64,000 nt of DNA from Anaerolineae bacterium (lineage in GTDB: Bacteria; Chloroflexota; Anaerolineae; Aggregatilineales; Phototrophicaceae). Shown here one piece after another: positions 34,577-43,220 of this stretch. Each line of letters starts with the position of its first letter. Position 1 is the first letter of the stretch. The notes below the pieces were generated by a model. The model made no database searches. It was not told where the DNA came from and saw only the letters and a list, made by a program, of their open reading frames with translations. The stretch lies in assembly GCA_013360465.1 (NCBI GenBank), contig JABWBO010000005.1:62001-126000 (forward strand), written 5' to 3'. Both the position numbers and the translations under genes were made by a program.

Positions 34577-35260
34577 ATGCGCCTGCAAGACCTGAACTGG
34601 ATGGATGTCGAACGCTACCTGGAAGGGGATGATCGTATCATCCTCATCACGGGCGCGACTGAACAGCACGCCTATCTGAGCCTGCTCACCGATATTCTCA
34701 TCCCATCCAGAATTGCCCTGGCGGCAGGGGAGCGCGAACCGGTCCTGATCGCCCCGGCGCTTAACTTCGGCATCAGCGAGTCCTTCGTCGATTTCCCCGG
34801 CACGATCACCGTCAGCAAGGCGACGTTCGACGCCATCCTCAGCGAGATCGTCGAAAGCCTGATGCACCAGGGCTTCCGGCGATTCTTCATTCTCAACGGA
34901 CACGGCGGCAATCAGCAGCCGGCGCGGCTTACCGATCTGCAGATGGACGGCGAAATCTGGGTGGACTGGTACGACTGGTGGCATGGCGAGGCAGCGCACC
35001 AGTTCTGCGATCATGCCGGTCTGGAGATCGATCACGCCAACTGGGGCGAGAATTTCCCCTTCAACCGGGTGGCGGTGTCGCCAGAGACTCTTAAAGCGCC
35101 GGTCAACCTCGCCTTGATCGAAGGCAGCAGCCCGCGCGATATCCTGGGCGATGGTAATTTCGGCGGACTCTATCAGGTGGACGACGCCCTGATGATGGCG
35201 CTCTTCGACAAAATCGTTGAGGAGGTGGTCGAGCGTTTGCGCCGACTTCGCGATCTCTAG
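34577..35260 (+). CDS. Creatininase-family amidohydrolase
   Basis: A 227-residue enzyme of the creatininase/creatinine-amidohydrolase family. The first metal-binding motif appears as GATEQHAYLSLLTD (family: EQHGPHLPLxTD), keeping Glu, His and Asp. The second is ILNGHGGNQ. Members hydrolyse cyclic amides or formamides in cofactor and creatinine metabolism; the specific substrate is not clear, as the GPHLP part of the first motif is changed. I start at ATG 34577 because GAGGAG lies 8 bases upstream; the track's longer start covers the leader hairpin. The following FHA gene is convergent. Confidence 0.8.
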   Translation: MRLQDLNWMDVERYLEGDDRIILITGATEQHAYLSLLTDILIPSRIALAAGEREPVLIAPALNFGISESFVDFPGTITVSKATFDAILSEIVESLMHQGFRRFFILNGHGGNQQPARLTDLQMDGEIWVDWYDWWHGEAAHQFCDHAGLEIDHANWGENFPFNRVAVSPETLKAPVNLALIEGSSPRDILGDGNFGGLYQVDDALMMALFDKIVEEVVERLRRLRDL

Positions 35261-35295
35261 CGCCCTATGCCGCCGGTGAGGGGACGGCGCGCCAG

Positions 35296-36222
35296 CTAAC
35301 CGCTCTTTTCGACGGTCTTGCCGTGTTCAAAATATACGCGCAGCACCATCCGCCCCAGGCGCAGCTCGTCCCCGTGACGCAGCACACGCACTTCCTGCGG
35401 GTAGAGCTTTTGTCCATTGACATAGGTGCCGTTGGCGCTCTTCATGTCGGAGATACTGAGGATGTTGTTGCGCTTGTTGTGCTGAAGCGCGACATGCAGA
35501 CGTGAGACGCCCAGGTCGCTGGCATTGTGCGCCGCCAGGTCAATATCCGGGCGCACTGTACCGCCGTCGCTGCGCCCGATCACCACTTCGTGGCGTGATT
35601 CCTGAGGGCGTATCCTGAAGCGTGGGGTATCCTTCACCCCGCTGATCGCCAGGATCAGCGTGGATTCCTCGCCGAAGTAGTCCGCCGAAGGCAGCGACCC
35701 GGTGTCGTCGAAGCGCACGGTATCGAAATTCGTTGCCTTATCCTTGCGCAGGAACTCACCGCAGGAGAAACAAAAGACATCGGTCGCCTTGTTGGGCTTG
35801 CGGCAGTGAGGGCAGCGCACCATATCGTCTGTGACCGGGGTCGGGACCGGCGTGGTGCTGCTTCGACTGGCAGCCTGGACGAGCCGCTGTCGAATGGTAT
35901 CCGGAGGCGGTTCGGAAGAAGACGGCGCGCCGGAAGACGGCGGCGAAGACGATGGCGGTGCGCCGGAAGACGGCGCGCCGGAAGACGGCGGCGAAGATGA
36001 TGGCAGTGCGCTAGAGGGCGCATTGGGCGGAGCTTCCGGTTTTTCGCCTCCGCCGCCGGTGCGTTTCGTCTCCCAGGCGCGCACCCGACGCACCAGTTCG
36101 GCTTTGTCGTTGGCGTCGAGCAGCTCGATTCGCAGGCGAAGGGCTTCCAGCGCCGACTTGGCGTCGCGTCCGCCAGTGCGCAGCTCTACGTACTGTTGAA
36201 ATGTATCATCAGCAAAGGACAT
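35296..36222 (-). CDS. FHA-domain protein with zinc ribbon
   Basis: A 308-residue cytoplasmic protein. An N-terminal helical region (1-50) is followed by a Pro/Ser low-complexity linker (about 60-110), a zinc-ribbon-like CPHCRKPNKATDVFCFSCG (about 140-158), and a C-terminal FHA domain (about 200-300) with VVIGRSDGG, SRLHV and SANGTYVNG, the phosphothreonine-binding residues. FHA domains read out Ser/Thr phosphorylation, so this could be a target-binding partner of the kinase/PP2C pair 10 kb away; that is inference. TATAAT at 36265-36270 (minus) is the likely -10. The linker contains a 48-bp tandem duplication. Confidence 0.82.
   Translation of the reverse strand: MSFADDTFQQYVELRTGGRDAKSALEALRLRIELLDANDKAELVRRVRAWETKRTGGGGEKPEAPPNAPSSALPSSSPPSSGAPSSGAPPSSSPPSSGAPSSSEPPPDTIRQRLVQAASRSSTTPVPTPVTDDMVRCPHCRKPNKATDVFCFSCGEFLRKDKATNFDTVRFDDTGSLPSADYFGEESTLILAISGVKDTPRFRIRPQESRHEVVIGRSDGGTVRPDIDLAAHNASDLGVSRLHVALQHNKRNNILSISDMKSANGTYVNGQKLYPQEVRVLRHGDELRLGRMVLRVYFEHGKTVEKSG
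35918..36013 (-). repeat. 48-bp tandem duplication encoding a Pro/Ser linker
   Basis: Two adjacent near-identical 48-bp units, built from GAAGACGGCG-type sub-repeats on the plus strand, encode PSSGAP/PPSSSPP repeats in the FHA protein. It is in frame and probably changes in copy number between strains. Confidence 0.75.
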
Positions 36223-36264
36223 AGCGTACCAGGTGGTCCTTTTGAGGGTTTCATTTGTTCATCC

Positions 36265-36270
36265 ATTATA
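36265..36270 (-). promoter_or_regulatory. Probable -10 box of the FHA gene
   Basis: A minus-strand TATAAT lies 43 bases before the FHA start codon. Confidence 0.4.
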
Positions 36271-36350
36271 ACCATAACGCCGATTCGCGATGATAGGCAA
36301 ACCTTCGCACCTTCGCTGACGCGGGCTGCCCGTCATACAGGGAGCCGGGG

Positions 36351-37289
36351 TCAGTCGCCAATTTGCAGCAGGGTAGCCGCCCTGGTGCTGCTGACGCCCA
36401 ACCGCGCCCGGATCATCGGGATGTATCCATCATTGCCCGGCGCAAAGTGCGCTTCTGGCGGAGCAGTCACGCGGGTGGCGTAATTCCCCGGGGCGACCAT
36501 GAAACGGTAGAAGCCGTTGTCATCTGTGATGGTCGTCGCCAAAGGCTCGCCCTGCGGTGTCAGCAGGGTGACGGTGACGCCGCTGTAGGGCAGCGTGATC
36601 TGGTAGCCGCGTTCATCACGGGTGCGCCCGCTGACGGTCCCGCCAATCACTGCCGGGGCGCTGCACAGGCTGAACGCCAGCGCTCCGACGCTTTCGCCCA
36701 GCCGGTCAAGGCGCGGTTGAAAGACGGCGAACTGCTCACCGCCGTAATAATAGGAGGGCGTCGCCAGGTTGAATAACTCGCGGCGGTTGATCCCTCCGCC
36801 GACGCCGACCGCGATGATGGCAATATCCTCGGCGCGGATGAACTCGCTCCGCCGCGCTGCGTCCGATGCGCTGATGCCGTCGGTGATCAGCACCAGGGCG
36901 CGTGCGACATACGGGCGTGCCTCAGCAAGCAGCGCCGCGCCGGCGTCCAGCCCTGTGCGGAAATCCGCCGCGCCGCCGGTGACGCTCAAGCCGTTGATGG
37001 CTCCGGCGACCGCGCCGCCGTCGCCGCTCAAGCCCAGGCGCGTCTGTGCCGACCCATCGAAGGCGATGACGCCCAGGCGCACCCCACCCATCGGCAGCGC
37101 GCCGACCGCCGCCGCCGCGAACGTCTTGATCTGCTCGAAGTCTTCGGGGGCGGCGCTTCCGCCTGTATCGATCAGCAGCACGGCGTCGATCACGCAGTTG
37201 CCGGGAGCCTGGGCACGCGCCGTCTGCGGCGAGCGCGCGGCGAGACCGAAGATCAGAAGGATGGCGATCACAGTGAAGGGACGCAGCAT
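36351..37289 (-). CDS. Secreted von Willebrand factor A domain protein
   Basis: A 312-residue secreted protein. The signal peptide (FTVIAILLIFGLAARS) precedes a vWA domain (about 33-205). Its MIDAS motif is DTGGS (41-45) where DxSxS is usual, so the first Ser is Gly; LITDGIS supplies the later Asp. This may weaken metal binding. Residues 215-300 form a carboxypeptidase-regulatory-like Ig domain (VTLLTPQGEPLATTITDDNGFYRF), typical of surface proteins. vWA domains mediate metal-dependent adhesion. The neighbouring FHA gene lies downstream on the same strand, 128 bases away, and has its own -10 box. Confidence 0.75.
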   Translation of the reverse strand: MLRPFTVIAILLIFGLAARSPQTARAQAPGNCVIDAVLLIDTGGSAAPEDFEQIKTFAAAAVGALPMGGVRLGVIAFDGSAQTRLGLSGDGGAVAGAINGLSVTGGAADFRTGLDAGAALLAEARPYVARALVLITDGISASDAARRSEFIRAEDIAIIAVGVGGGINRRELFNLATPSYYYGGEQFAVFQPRLDRLGESVGALAFSLCSAPAVIGGTVSGRTRDERGYQITLPYSGVTVTLLTPQGEPLATTITDDNGFYRFMVAPGNYATRVTAPPEAHFAPGNDGYIPMIRARLGVSSTRAATLLQIGD

Positions 37290-37484
37290 GGGTAAACCTC
37301 GCAGCCTCTCGGAGCCGGGAGCGGCGGTCGTGGACGCGCCGCAGAGTCATATTGATTCCAAGCATACTCTAATCGAGGCGGCGCGCGCTCAACGCTTTTC
37401 CCATGCTCTCACGATGCTATGATAGGACGCCGTGCGCATCGCAGCCGCCCGGTGTCCGTAGGGCGGGCGTGTCCCTGTCCATGA

Positions 37485-37490
37485 TACGAT
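37485..37490 (+). promoter_or_regulatory. Extended -10 box immediately before the PBP1C-like gene
   Basis: TGA-TACGAT ends only 6 bases before the ATG at 37497, so transcription would start at or next to the start codon. No Shine-Dalgarno site is present. Confidence 0.4.
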
Positions 37491-37496
37491 CCGGCT

Positions 37497-40031
37497 ATGC
37501 ATAGACTGCTCACCGGCTATCGCCGTCAACCGCGCTGGAAGCGCATCCTCCTGCCTGTCGCCATCATCGCGCTGATCGGGCTGGGAGGGCTGTACCTCTG
37601 GCTGTTCAGTGACCTGCCGCCTATCGATCAGCTTCACGCCGGCCTGGCGCTGCCTTCGACGCGCATCTATGACCGCCAGGGGCGGCTGCTCTACGAGATC
37701 ATCGCCGACAGTCAGGACGGCGGTTTGAACACGGCTATTTCCCTGGAGGCGATCCCCCGGCGCTGCATCGACGCCGTCATCGCCACCGAAGACGCCAACT
37801 TCTACAGCCATCCAGGCGTTGATCTCGCCGGTGTGGCGCGCGCCCTGTGGATCAACCTTCAGGGCGGGGAGGTCATCGCCGGCGGCAGCACCATCACACA
37901 GCAGGTGGCGCGGATGCTCCTGCTCGATCCACAGCAGCGCGCCGAACGTTCGCTGCGCCGCAAACTGCGCGAGATGATCCTTGCCGTTCAGCTTCAGAAC
38001 GCCTACAGCAAGGACGAGGTGCTGGCGCTCTACTTCAACCAATCCTATTTCGGCAACCTGGCGTATGGGATCGAGGCGGCTGCCGGCGCCTATTTCGGCA
38101 AATCTGCGCCGGAACTGTCGCTGGCGGAATGCTCCCTGCTGGCGGGGCTGGTCCAGGCTCCGGCGCTGTACGATCCGCTGACCAATCTGGAGGCGGCGAA
38201 AGCGCGCCAGGCGGTCGTCCTGAACCTGATGGTCGGTATGGGGACGCTGACGGCTGAAGAGGCGGACTCGGCAGCGCGCGAGATGCTTCAGTTCGCCGCC
38301 GCGCCGTTTCCCATCGAAGCGCCGCACTTCGTCATGGCGGTGATCCGCCAGTTGGAACGTGATTTTCCAGATCGACTCATCCGCGACGGGCTTGAAGTGA
38401 CCACGACGGTCGATCTTGATTGGACGCGGCAGGCACAGGAGATCGTCGCGCGGCAGCTGAACGCGCTGAATCACCCCGCCAGCGCCGCCGAAGTTCCGGC
38501 GAACGCCAACAACGCCGCCCTGGTCGCGCTCGATCCCCATACCGGGCAGGTCCTCACGATGCTCGGCAGTCCGGATTACTTCGACGAGAGCATCGACGGG
38601 GCGGTCAATGCCGCGCTGGCGCTCCGCCAGCCGGGCAGCGCCCTCAAGCCGTTCACCTATGCGGCGGCGATGAACCCGGAGCGCGATCAGCCCTATACTG
38701 CCGCGACCCTGCTCCTGGATATCGAGACGCCGTTCATCACCCGCCGCCTGGAAAGTTACACGCCGGCGAACTACGCGCAGGTCGAAAACGGTCCCGTGCT
38801 GGTGCGCGAAGCGCTGGCGTCGTCGTTCAACATCCCGGCGGTGCTGACGCTGAACGACATCGGTATCAGCAGCCTGATCGACCTGGCGGTTGATGCCGGG
38901 CTGGCGACCCTGGGGCGCAATACCGAACTCGATCTCTCGGTGACGCTGGGCGGCGGCGAAGTGCGCCTGCTCGACCTTGCCGCCGCCTACAGCATCTTTC
39001 CGAACGGGGGCTGCCGGGTCGATCCGGTGCTGATCCTGCGGGTGATCGACCGCGCCGGGGCGGCACTCTACGACTGGACGCCGCCGGCGGCATGCGGCGA
39101 GATCGGCAGCACGCGGCTGATCGACCCGCGCGTCGCCTGGCTGATCAGCGACATCCTCAGCGATGATACGGCGCGGGTGCGGTCGTTTGGGCGGAACAGC
39201 GCCCTCGCCATCGGCAGAACCGCCGCCGCCAAGACCGGCACGACTACCGACTTTCGTGATAACTGGGTGGTGGGCTACACGCCGAATCTGGTGGTCGGCG
39301 TGTGGGTGGGCAATGCCGACAATACCCCGATGGTGGATGTGACCGGCGTCACCGGTGCTGCGCCGATCTGGAACGCTTTCATGCGCGGAGCGCTGCTGGG
39401 TCAGCCGGAGCTGCGCTTTGAGCAGCCGGAGGGGCTGACCCGGCGCGAGATTTGCGCGCTGAGCGGCAGGCTGGCGACGCCCCAGTGTCCGCGCCGCCGC
39501 CTGGAATGGTTCATCGAAGGCACGGAACCGCAGGAGAGTGACGATTTTTACCAGGTGTTTCAGATCGACCGGGAAACCGGGCTGCTGGCGCAGGAGTCGA
39601 CGCCGGAGGACCGCCGCGAAGCACAGGTTTTCGTCGTGCTGCCCCAGGAGGCGCGCGATTGGGGAATCCGCAATGGGCTGACTCCGCCGCCCCAGGGCGC
39701 AGCGGTGACGCCGACCGACCGCACGGACGCGGTGCGGCTGCTCGAACCCGATCCCTACACCGTGTTCGAGATTTCACCCCTCCTGCCGCAGTCGGCTCAG
39801 CGCATCCGCCTGACGGTCGCCGCGCCGCCGGGCGTGACGCAGGTCGTCTACCTGCTGGATGGTGCAGTGCTGGCGATGGCAGACGCCGCCCCCTGGGAAT
39901 TCTGGTGGACGCTGGAAACGGGCGATCACTCGCTGCAGGCGCGGGCAACATTTTCCGACAGCACAACGCAGGAGAGCGAACCGCTGCCCTTCAGCGTCAT
40001 GCCGCCCCAGGTGGACATCAACGCGGGATGA
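37497..40031 (+). CDS. pbpC: PBP1C-like bifunctional peptidoglycan synthase
   Basis: An 844-residue class A PBP of conventional size. A short cytoplasmic tail and membrane helix (about 17-38) lead to the GT51 domain with Glu98 (ATEDANFYSHPGVD), STITQQVARM and LYFNQSYFGN. The transpeptidase domain has SALK (381-384), SFN (443-445) and KTG (579-581). The C-terminal region from about 610, including an ICALSGRLATPQCP segment and a last Ig-like domain near 750-840, matches the PBP1C-type tail. It polymerises and cross-links peptidoglycan outside the membrane. This is the second class A PBP in the window. There is no Shine-Dalgarno, and a -10 box abuts the start. Confidence 0.88.
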   Translation: MHRLLTGYRRQPRWKRILLPVAIIALIGLGGLYLWLFSDLPPIDQLHAGLALPSTRIYDRQGRLLYEIIADSQDGGLNTAISLEAIPRRCIDAVIATEDANFYSHPGVDLAGVARALWINLQGGEVIAGGSTITQQVARMLLLDPQQRAERSLRRKLREMILAVQLQNAYSKDEVLALYFNQSYFGNLAYGIEAAAGAYFGKSAPELSLAECSLLAGLVQAPALYDPLTNLEAAKARQAVVLNLMVGMGTLTAEEADSAAREMLQFAAAPFPIEAPHFVMAVIRQLERDFPDRLIRDGLEVTTTVDLDWTRQAQEIVARQLNALNHPASAAEVPANANNAALVALDPHTGQVLTMLGSPDYFDESIDGAVNAALALRQPGSALKPFTYAAAMNPERDQPYTAATLLLDIETPFITRRLESYTPANYAQVENGPVLVREALASSFNIPAVLTLNDIGISSLIDLAVDAGLATLGRNTELDLSVTLGGGEVRLLDLAAAYSIFPNGGCRVDPVLILRVIDRAGAALYDWTPPAACGEIGSTRLIDPRVAWLISDILSDDTARVRSFGRNSALAIGRTAAAKTGTTTDFRDNWVVGYTPNLVVGVWVGNADNTPMVDVTGVTGAAPIWNAFMRGALLGQPELRFEQPEGLTRREICALSGRLATPQCPRRRLEWFIEGTEPQESDDFYQVFQIDRETGLLAQESTPEDRREAQVFVVLPQEARDWGIRNGLTPPPQGAAVTPTDRTDAVRLLEPDPYTVFEISPLLPQSAQRIRLTVAAPPGVTQVVYLLDGAVLAMADAAPWEFWWTLETGDHSLQARATFSDSTTQESEPLPFSVMPPQVDINAG

Positions 40032-40044
40032 CCGATGATCTGCC

Positions 40045-40371
40045 TCAGCCGGCGTAAGCTGCCTGCAGGGCGGCGATGTCGATCTTCTTCATCTGAAGCA
40101 TCGCCATCGTGACCCGCCCCGCCTTTTCTGGATCGGGGTCGGACATCAATTCGCCGAGTACCGTCGGGATGATCTGCCACGACAAGCCGAAGCGATCCTT
40201 GAGCCAGCCGCAGGCTTGCTCTTCGCCGCCCGCTTCCGGCAGCTTGGACCACAGCCGGTCCACTTCTTCCTGTGAGGTGCAGTTGACGAGGAACGAGACC
40301 GCCTCGGTGAACCTGAATTCCGGTCCGCCGTTGATCGCCAGGAACTCCTGCCCGTCGAGCGTGAACTTCAT
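40045..40371 (-). pseudogene. PhnB-like VOC-superfamily protein lacking its N-terminal half
   Basis: This 108-residue frame matches the second part of PhnB/'3-demethylubiquinone methyltransferase-like' VOC proteins: [46 protein letters not shown] and the end [17 protein letters not shown]. Full-length members are about 150 residues and start with a WFDxxAEEAxxFY segment. Here the matching region begins at the ATG at 40371, and no such segment is found upstream in any minus-strand frame, where the next gene's promoter and start lie instead. The first VOC module is therefore missing. It may be a remnant gene or a stable short protein; the remaining sequence shows no stop or frameshift. Confidence 0.6.
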
Positions 40372-40412
40372 CGTCGCACCTGCGACCGATGTATTCCCTG
40401 TCTGGCGGGTGA

Positions 40413-40418
40413 TATAAT
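40413..40418 (+). promoter_or_regulatory. Probable -10 box of the TPR gene pair
   Basis: A perfect TATAAT lies 68 bases before the first TPR start. A 9-bp hairpin (CAGACGCCC-ACACC-GGGCGTTTG, one G-U pair, 40440-40462) follows in the leader. Confidence 0.5.
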
Positions 40419-40486
40419 GAAGTTTGATCGCACGCCGCGCAGACGCCCACACCGGGCGTTTGTCGTCTGGGTCAGAGATTGATGAG

Positions 40487-41797
40487 ATGCAGATTCGTCG
40501 TGACTACTCGCAGCCGTTCTTCAGCCAGCGCCGCCGACGCCGCGCCAGCTGGCGCTGGCTGCTCCTGTTCGTCATCCTGATCGGCGGGTTTCTGTTCTTC
40601 GTGGACAGCAACTTCAGCCAGCTGCAAATGATGGCGCTCGATATGGTGGGGCAGTCGCCGACCGCAACCCCCTTCGCCAGCGAACTGGCGACCATCGGCA
40701 TGGATTATTTCGTGCGCGGCAGCCTGGAATCCGCCCGCGACTATTTTCGTCGGGCGGTCATGCAGCAGCCGACCAACGTCGATTACCTGTATGAATATGG
40801 ACGCATCCTGATCGAGATGGGCGTCGACGACCCGCCGCTGTATGTCGAGGCGATCAGCATCGGCGACCAGGCGATTCAGTCTGCGCCGGGCGACCCGCGC
40901 GGCTATGCCATCAAGTCGCGGGCGCTCGATCTGTCCGGCGATTCGGCGAACGCCATCCCGGTCGGACAGGCGGGCATTCAGATGGATAGCGGCTTCGCCC
41001 CGCTCTATACCGCACTCAGCAGCGCCTACCGCAACATCGACCGCTACGACGTGGCGCTGGATAACGCCGAACAAGCCATCGCCCTGGACCCGCTCGACCC
41101 GTCGGCGCGCCGCGTTTACGCGCTGGCGCTGATCTGGGTGGGTCGGCGGCAGGAGGCGCTGGATCAGCTGGAGCAGGCGGTGGGCTTGAACCCCAACCTG
41201 GTCGCGCCGTACTTCGAACTCGCCAGCATGTACCGCGCCCTGGCTGTGACCGACACCGCCCAGGGGCAGGAGTACTACGAACTCGCCATCGCCACCTACG
41301 AGCAGGTGATCGCCATGCAGCCGCAGAATGCCAAAGCCTATCTGCGCCTGTGCGAAGCCTATACGCAGGTCGGCGAACATCGGCGGGCGCAGGGCTACTG
41401 TGAGGACGCGCTGGGGCTGCGCCCGGAATACAGCGAAGCCTGGCGTGCCCTGGGGCAGACGCAGTATCCGCAGCGCAATTACGAAGGCGCGATTGAGTCT
41501 TTCGAGACCTGCGTCGCACTTCAGACGGCTCGCCCGTTGGAAGATCAGGAGATCGAGTGCCACTATCTGCGCGGACTGGCGCATTACTATCTGGGCGACT
41601 GTCAGGAAGCCTGGGACATCCTCAGCGATGCCGTGAACCGCGTCCGTCTGACCAGCACCGATCCGGAAAACCCGGTGCTGATCAACTCGCTGGCGGGTCT
41701 GCGGCTGATCACTGAAAACTGCACCGGCTACGGCGGACGGGTGCTGCCGACGGCGATTCCGCCCACCGCCATCCCGCCGACGCCTATCGGCGGTTAG
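40487..41797 (+). CDS. Membrane-anchored TPR protein, first of pair
   Basis: A 436-residue protein. A basic cytoplasmic N-terminus ([20 protein letters not shown]) precedes one membrane helix ([16 protein letters not shown]). The exported region is made of about seven TPR-type repeats from residue 70 to 395 (for example [21 protein letters not shown] and [20 protein letters not shown]), then a Pro-rich tail ([12 protein letters not shown]). TPRs bind proteins, and the topology puts them outside the membrane. I start at ATG 40487; the track start is upstream in the leader. The downstream gene has the same layout, so the pair is a tandem duplication. Confidence 0.8.
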   Translation: MQIRRDYSQPFFSQRRRRRASWRWLLLFVILIGGFLFFVDSNFSQLQMMALDMVGQSPTATPFASELATIGMDYFVRGSLESARDYFRRAVMQQPTNVDYLYEYGRILIEMGVDDPPLYVEAISIGDQAIQSAPGDPRGYAIKSRALDLSGDSANAIPVGQAGIQMDSGFAPLYTALSSAYRNIDRYDVALDNAEQAIALDPLDPSARRVYALALIWVGRRQEALDQLEQAVGLNPNLVAPYFELASMYRALAVTDTAQGQEYYELAIATYEQVIAMQPQNAKAYLRLCEAYTQVGEHRRAQGYCEDALGLRPEYSEAWRALGQTQYPQRNYEGAIESFETCVALQTARPLEDQEIECHYLRGLAHYYLGDCQEAWDILSDAVNRVRLTSTDPENPVLINSLAGLRLITENCTGYGGRVLPTAIPPTAIPPTPIGG

Positions 41798-41819
41798 CGG
41801 CGGGCGAAAGAGAACGACG

Positions 41820-43127
41820 ATGTATCTACGCACGCCAAAACGCTATCAGCCGAAGAAGCGCCGGGTACATCTGGTCTCCACCCGCTGGCTCTGGCTGTGG
41901 ATTCTCACCTCCCTGGTGGTAGGGGCGGGGTATCTGATCTACGTCAACGCCGAGCAGATCGGTCCGCCGATTCGCCAGGCGATCAGCGATGGCATTTCTA
42001 ATGCCGGGGGCAGCATCGCCACGCTGGTCGCGCCGACGCCATCCCCGACCACCGACCCGACTCAGCGCCTTGCCGCCGCCGACAATTTGTGGCTGCAAGG
42101 GTCAATCGATCAGGCGGTATCGGAATATGGCGCGCTCCTGGCGAACGCTCCCAACGACATCCGCTCGCACTACCGCTACACTTATGGGCTGCTGGTCGAA
42201 CGCCGCAACGCCGAGGCGCTGACGGCGGCGGAAAAAGCGGTCAACGCCAATCCCTTCTCGGCGGACGCCTGGGCGATACGCGCCTGGGCGCTGTCACGCA
42301 GCGGGTTCTTCGCCCAGGCAATCGCCAGTGGTTTGCAGGCGCTTTCGCTCGACCAGGATCACGCCCTGGCGCTGGCATTCATGGCGGAAGCCTATCTGGA
42401 TGCGGAACAGACGGCGGCGGCGGAAGAGCGTATCAACCAGGCTTTGCAGGCGGACCCGGAAAGCGCCGAAGCGCACTTTGTGCGCGGGCTGTGGAACATC
42501 GCGGTCAATTTCGACTATGCCGCCGCGCGCGACGACTTCGATGCCGCCTCCGGCTACGCGCCGAACCTGCCGCATTTCATGGTCGAACGCGCCTGGGCGG
42601 ACTGGAGCCTGCAAAACTACGATGTTGGACTCGACACGCTGGAGCAGGTCATCGAAGCCAACCCGAACAACCTGGACGCGCTCTACGCCCTTGGTTATTT
42701 CCAGTATCAGGTCTATGGCGACCCCAACAAGGCGAGCGACTACCTGGGACGCTGTCTGGTCGCCGCGCCGCAGAATATCCCCTGCCTGAACTACATGGCG
42801 ACCGTCCAGATCGGGCTGGGCAACCGGCAGGCGGCGGCGGAAAGCTATCAGCGCATCATCGACACCGGCACGCAGGACCCGCTTTATTTCCTGCGCGCCG
42901 GGCGAACTTATGCCAACCTGGGGGACTGCCGCCGCGCCACGCCGCTCCTGCGCACCGGCTTGGGGCTGGAACAGGAGAGCGAAGCGCCTGATGTCGATCG
43001 ACTGGCAGCGTTCGAAGAATTCCTGCTTCAGTGCGGCGCGCCGCTGAACCCGCAGTTTGCCGAGCCGGTGACGCCTGAACCGACGACCGAGCCGCTTCTG
43101 GTTCCGCTCGGCGAGGGCAGCTCGTAG
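41820..43127 (+). CDS. Membrane-anchored TPR protein, second of pair
   Basis: A 435-residue paralog of the preceding gene: a basic N-terminus (KRYQPKKRRVH), one membrane helix (LWLWILTSLVVGAGYLIYV), a short Pro/Thr linker, and TPR-type repeats from about 80 to 410 (AEALTAAEKAVNANPFSADAW, YDVGLDTLEQVIEANPNNLDAL). It probably forms a complex with its neighbour, since both have the same topology and are spaced only 22 bases apart. No enzyme domain is visible. Function unknown beyond protein binding. Confidence 0.8.
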   Translation: MYLRTPKRYQPKKRRVHLVSTRWLWLWILTSLVVGAGYLIYVNAEQIGPPIRQAISDGISNAGGSIATLVAPTPSPTTDPTQRLAAADNLWLQGSIDQAVSEYGALLANAPNDIRSHYRYTYGLLVERRNAEALTAAEKAVNANPFSADAWAIRAWALSRSGFFAQAIASGLQALSLDQDHALALAFMAEAYLDAEQTAAAEERINQALQADPESAEAHFVRGLWNIAVNFDYAAARDDFDAASGYAPNLPHFMVERAWADWSLQNYDVGLDTLEQVIEANPNNLDALYALGYFQYQVYGDPNKASDYLGRCLVAAPQNIPCLNYMATVQIGLGNRQAAAESYQRIIDTGTQDPLYFLRAGRTYANLGDCRRATPLLRTGLGLEQESEAPDVDRLAAFEEFLLQCGAPLNPQFAEPVTPEPTTEPLLVPLGEGSS

Positions 43128-43178
43128 CAGCGGCAGCGTCGCGAATCAGATGGCATGGCATGGTCTGGTGTACAGGGA

Positions 43179-43184
43179 TAGAAT
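43179..43184 (+). promoter_or_regulatory. Probable -10 box of the aminotransferase gene
   Basis: TAGAAT lies 36 bases before the ATG at 43221; GGAG follows at 11 bases before the start. Confidence 0.4.
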
Positions 43185-43220
43185 TGCGCGGCATAGAGCC
43201 ATTTTCGGAGACGCTTAATC

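Noticed and set aside
35918-36013. Possible CRISPR-like repeat
   Set aside because: Two in-frame 48-bp units without spacers inside an FHA protein linker; it is a coding repeat.
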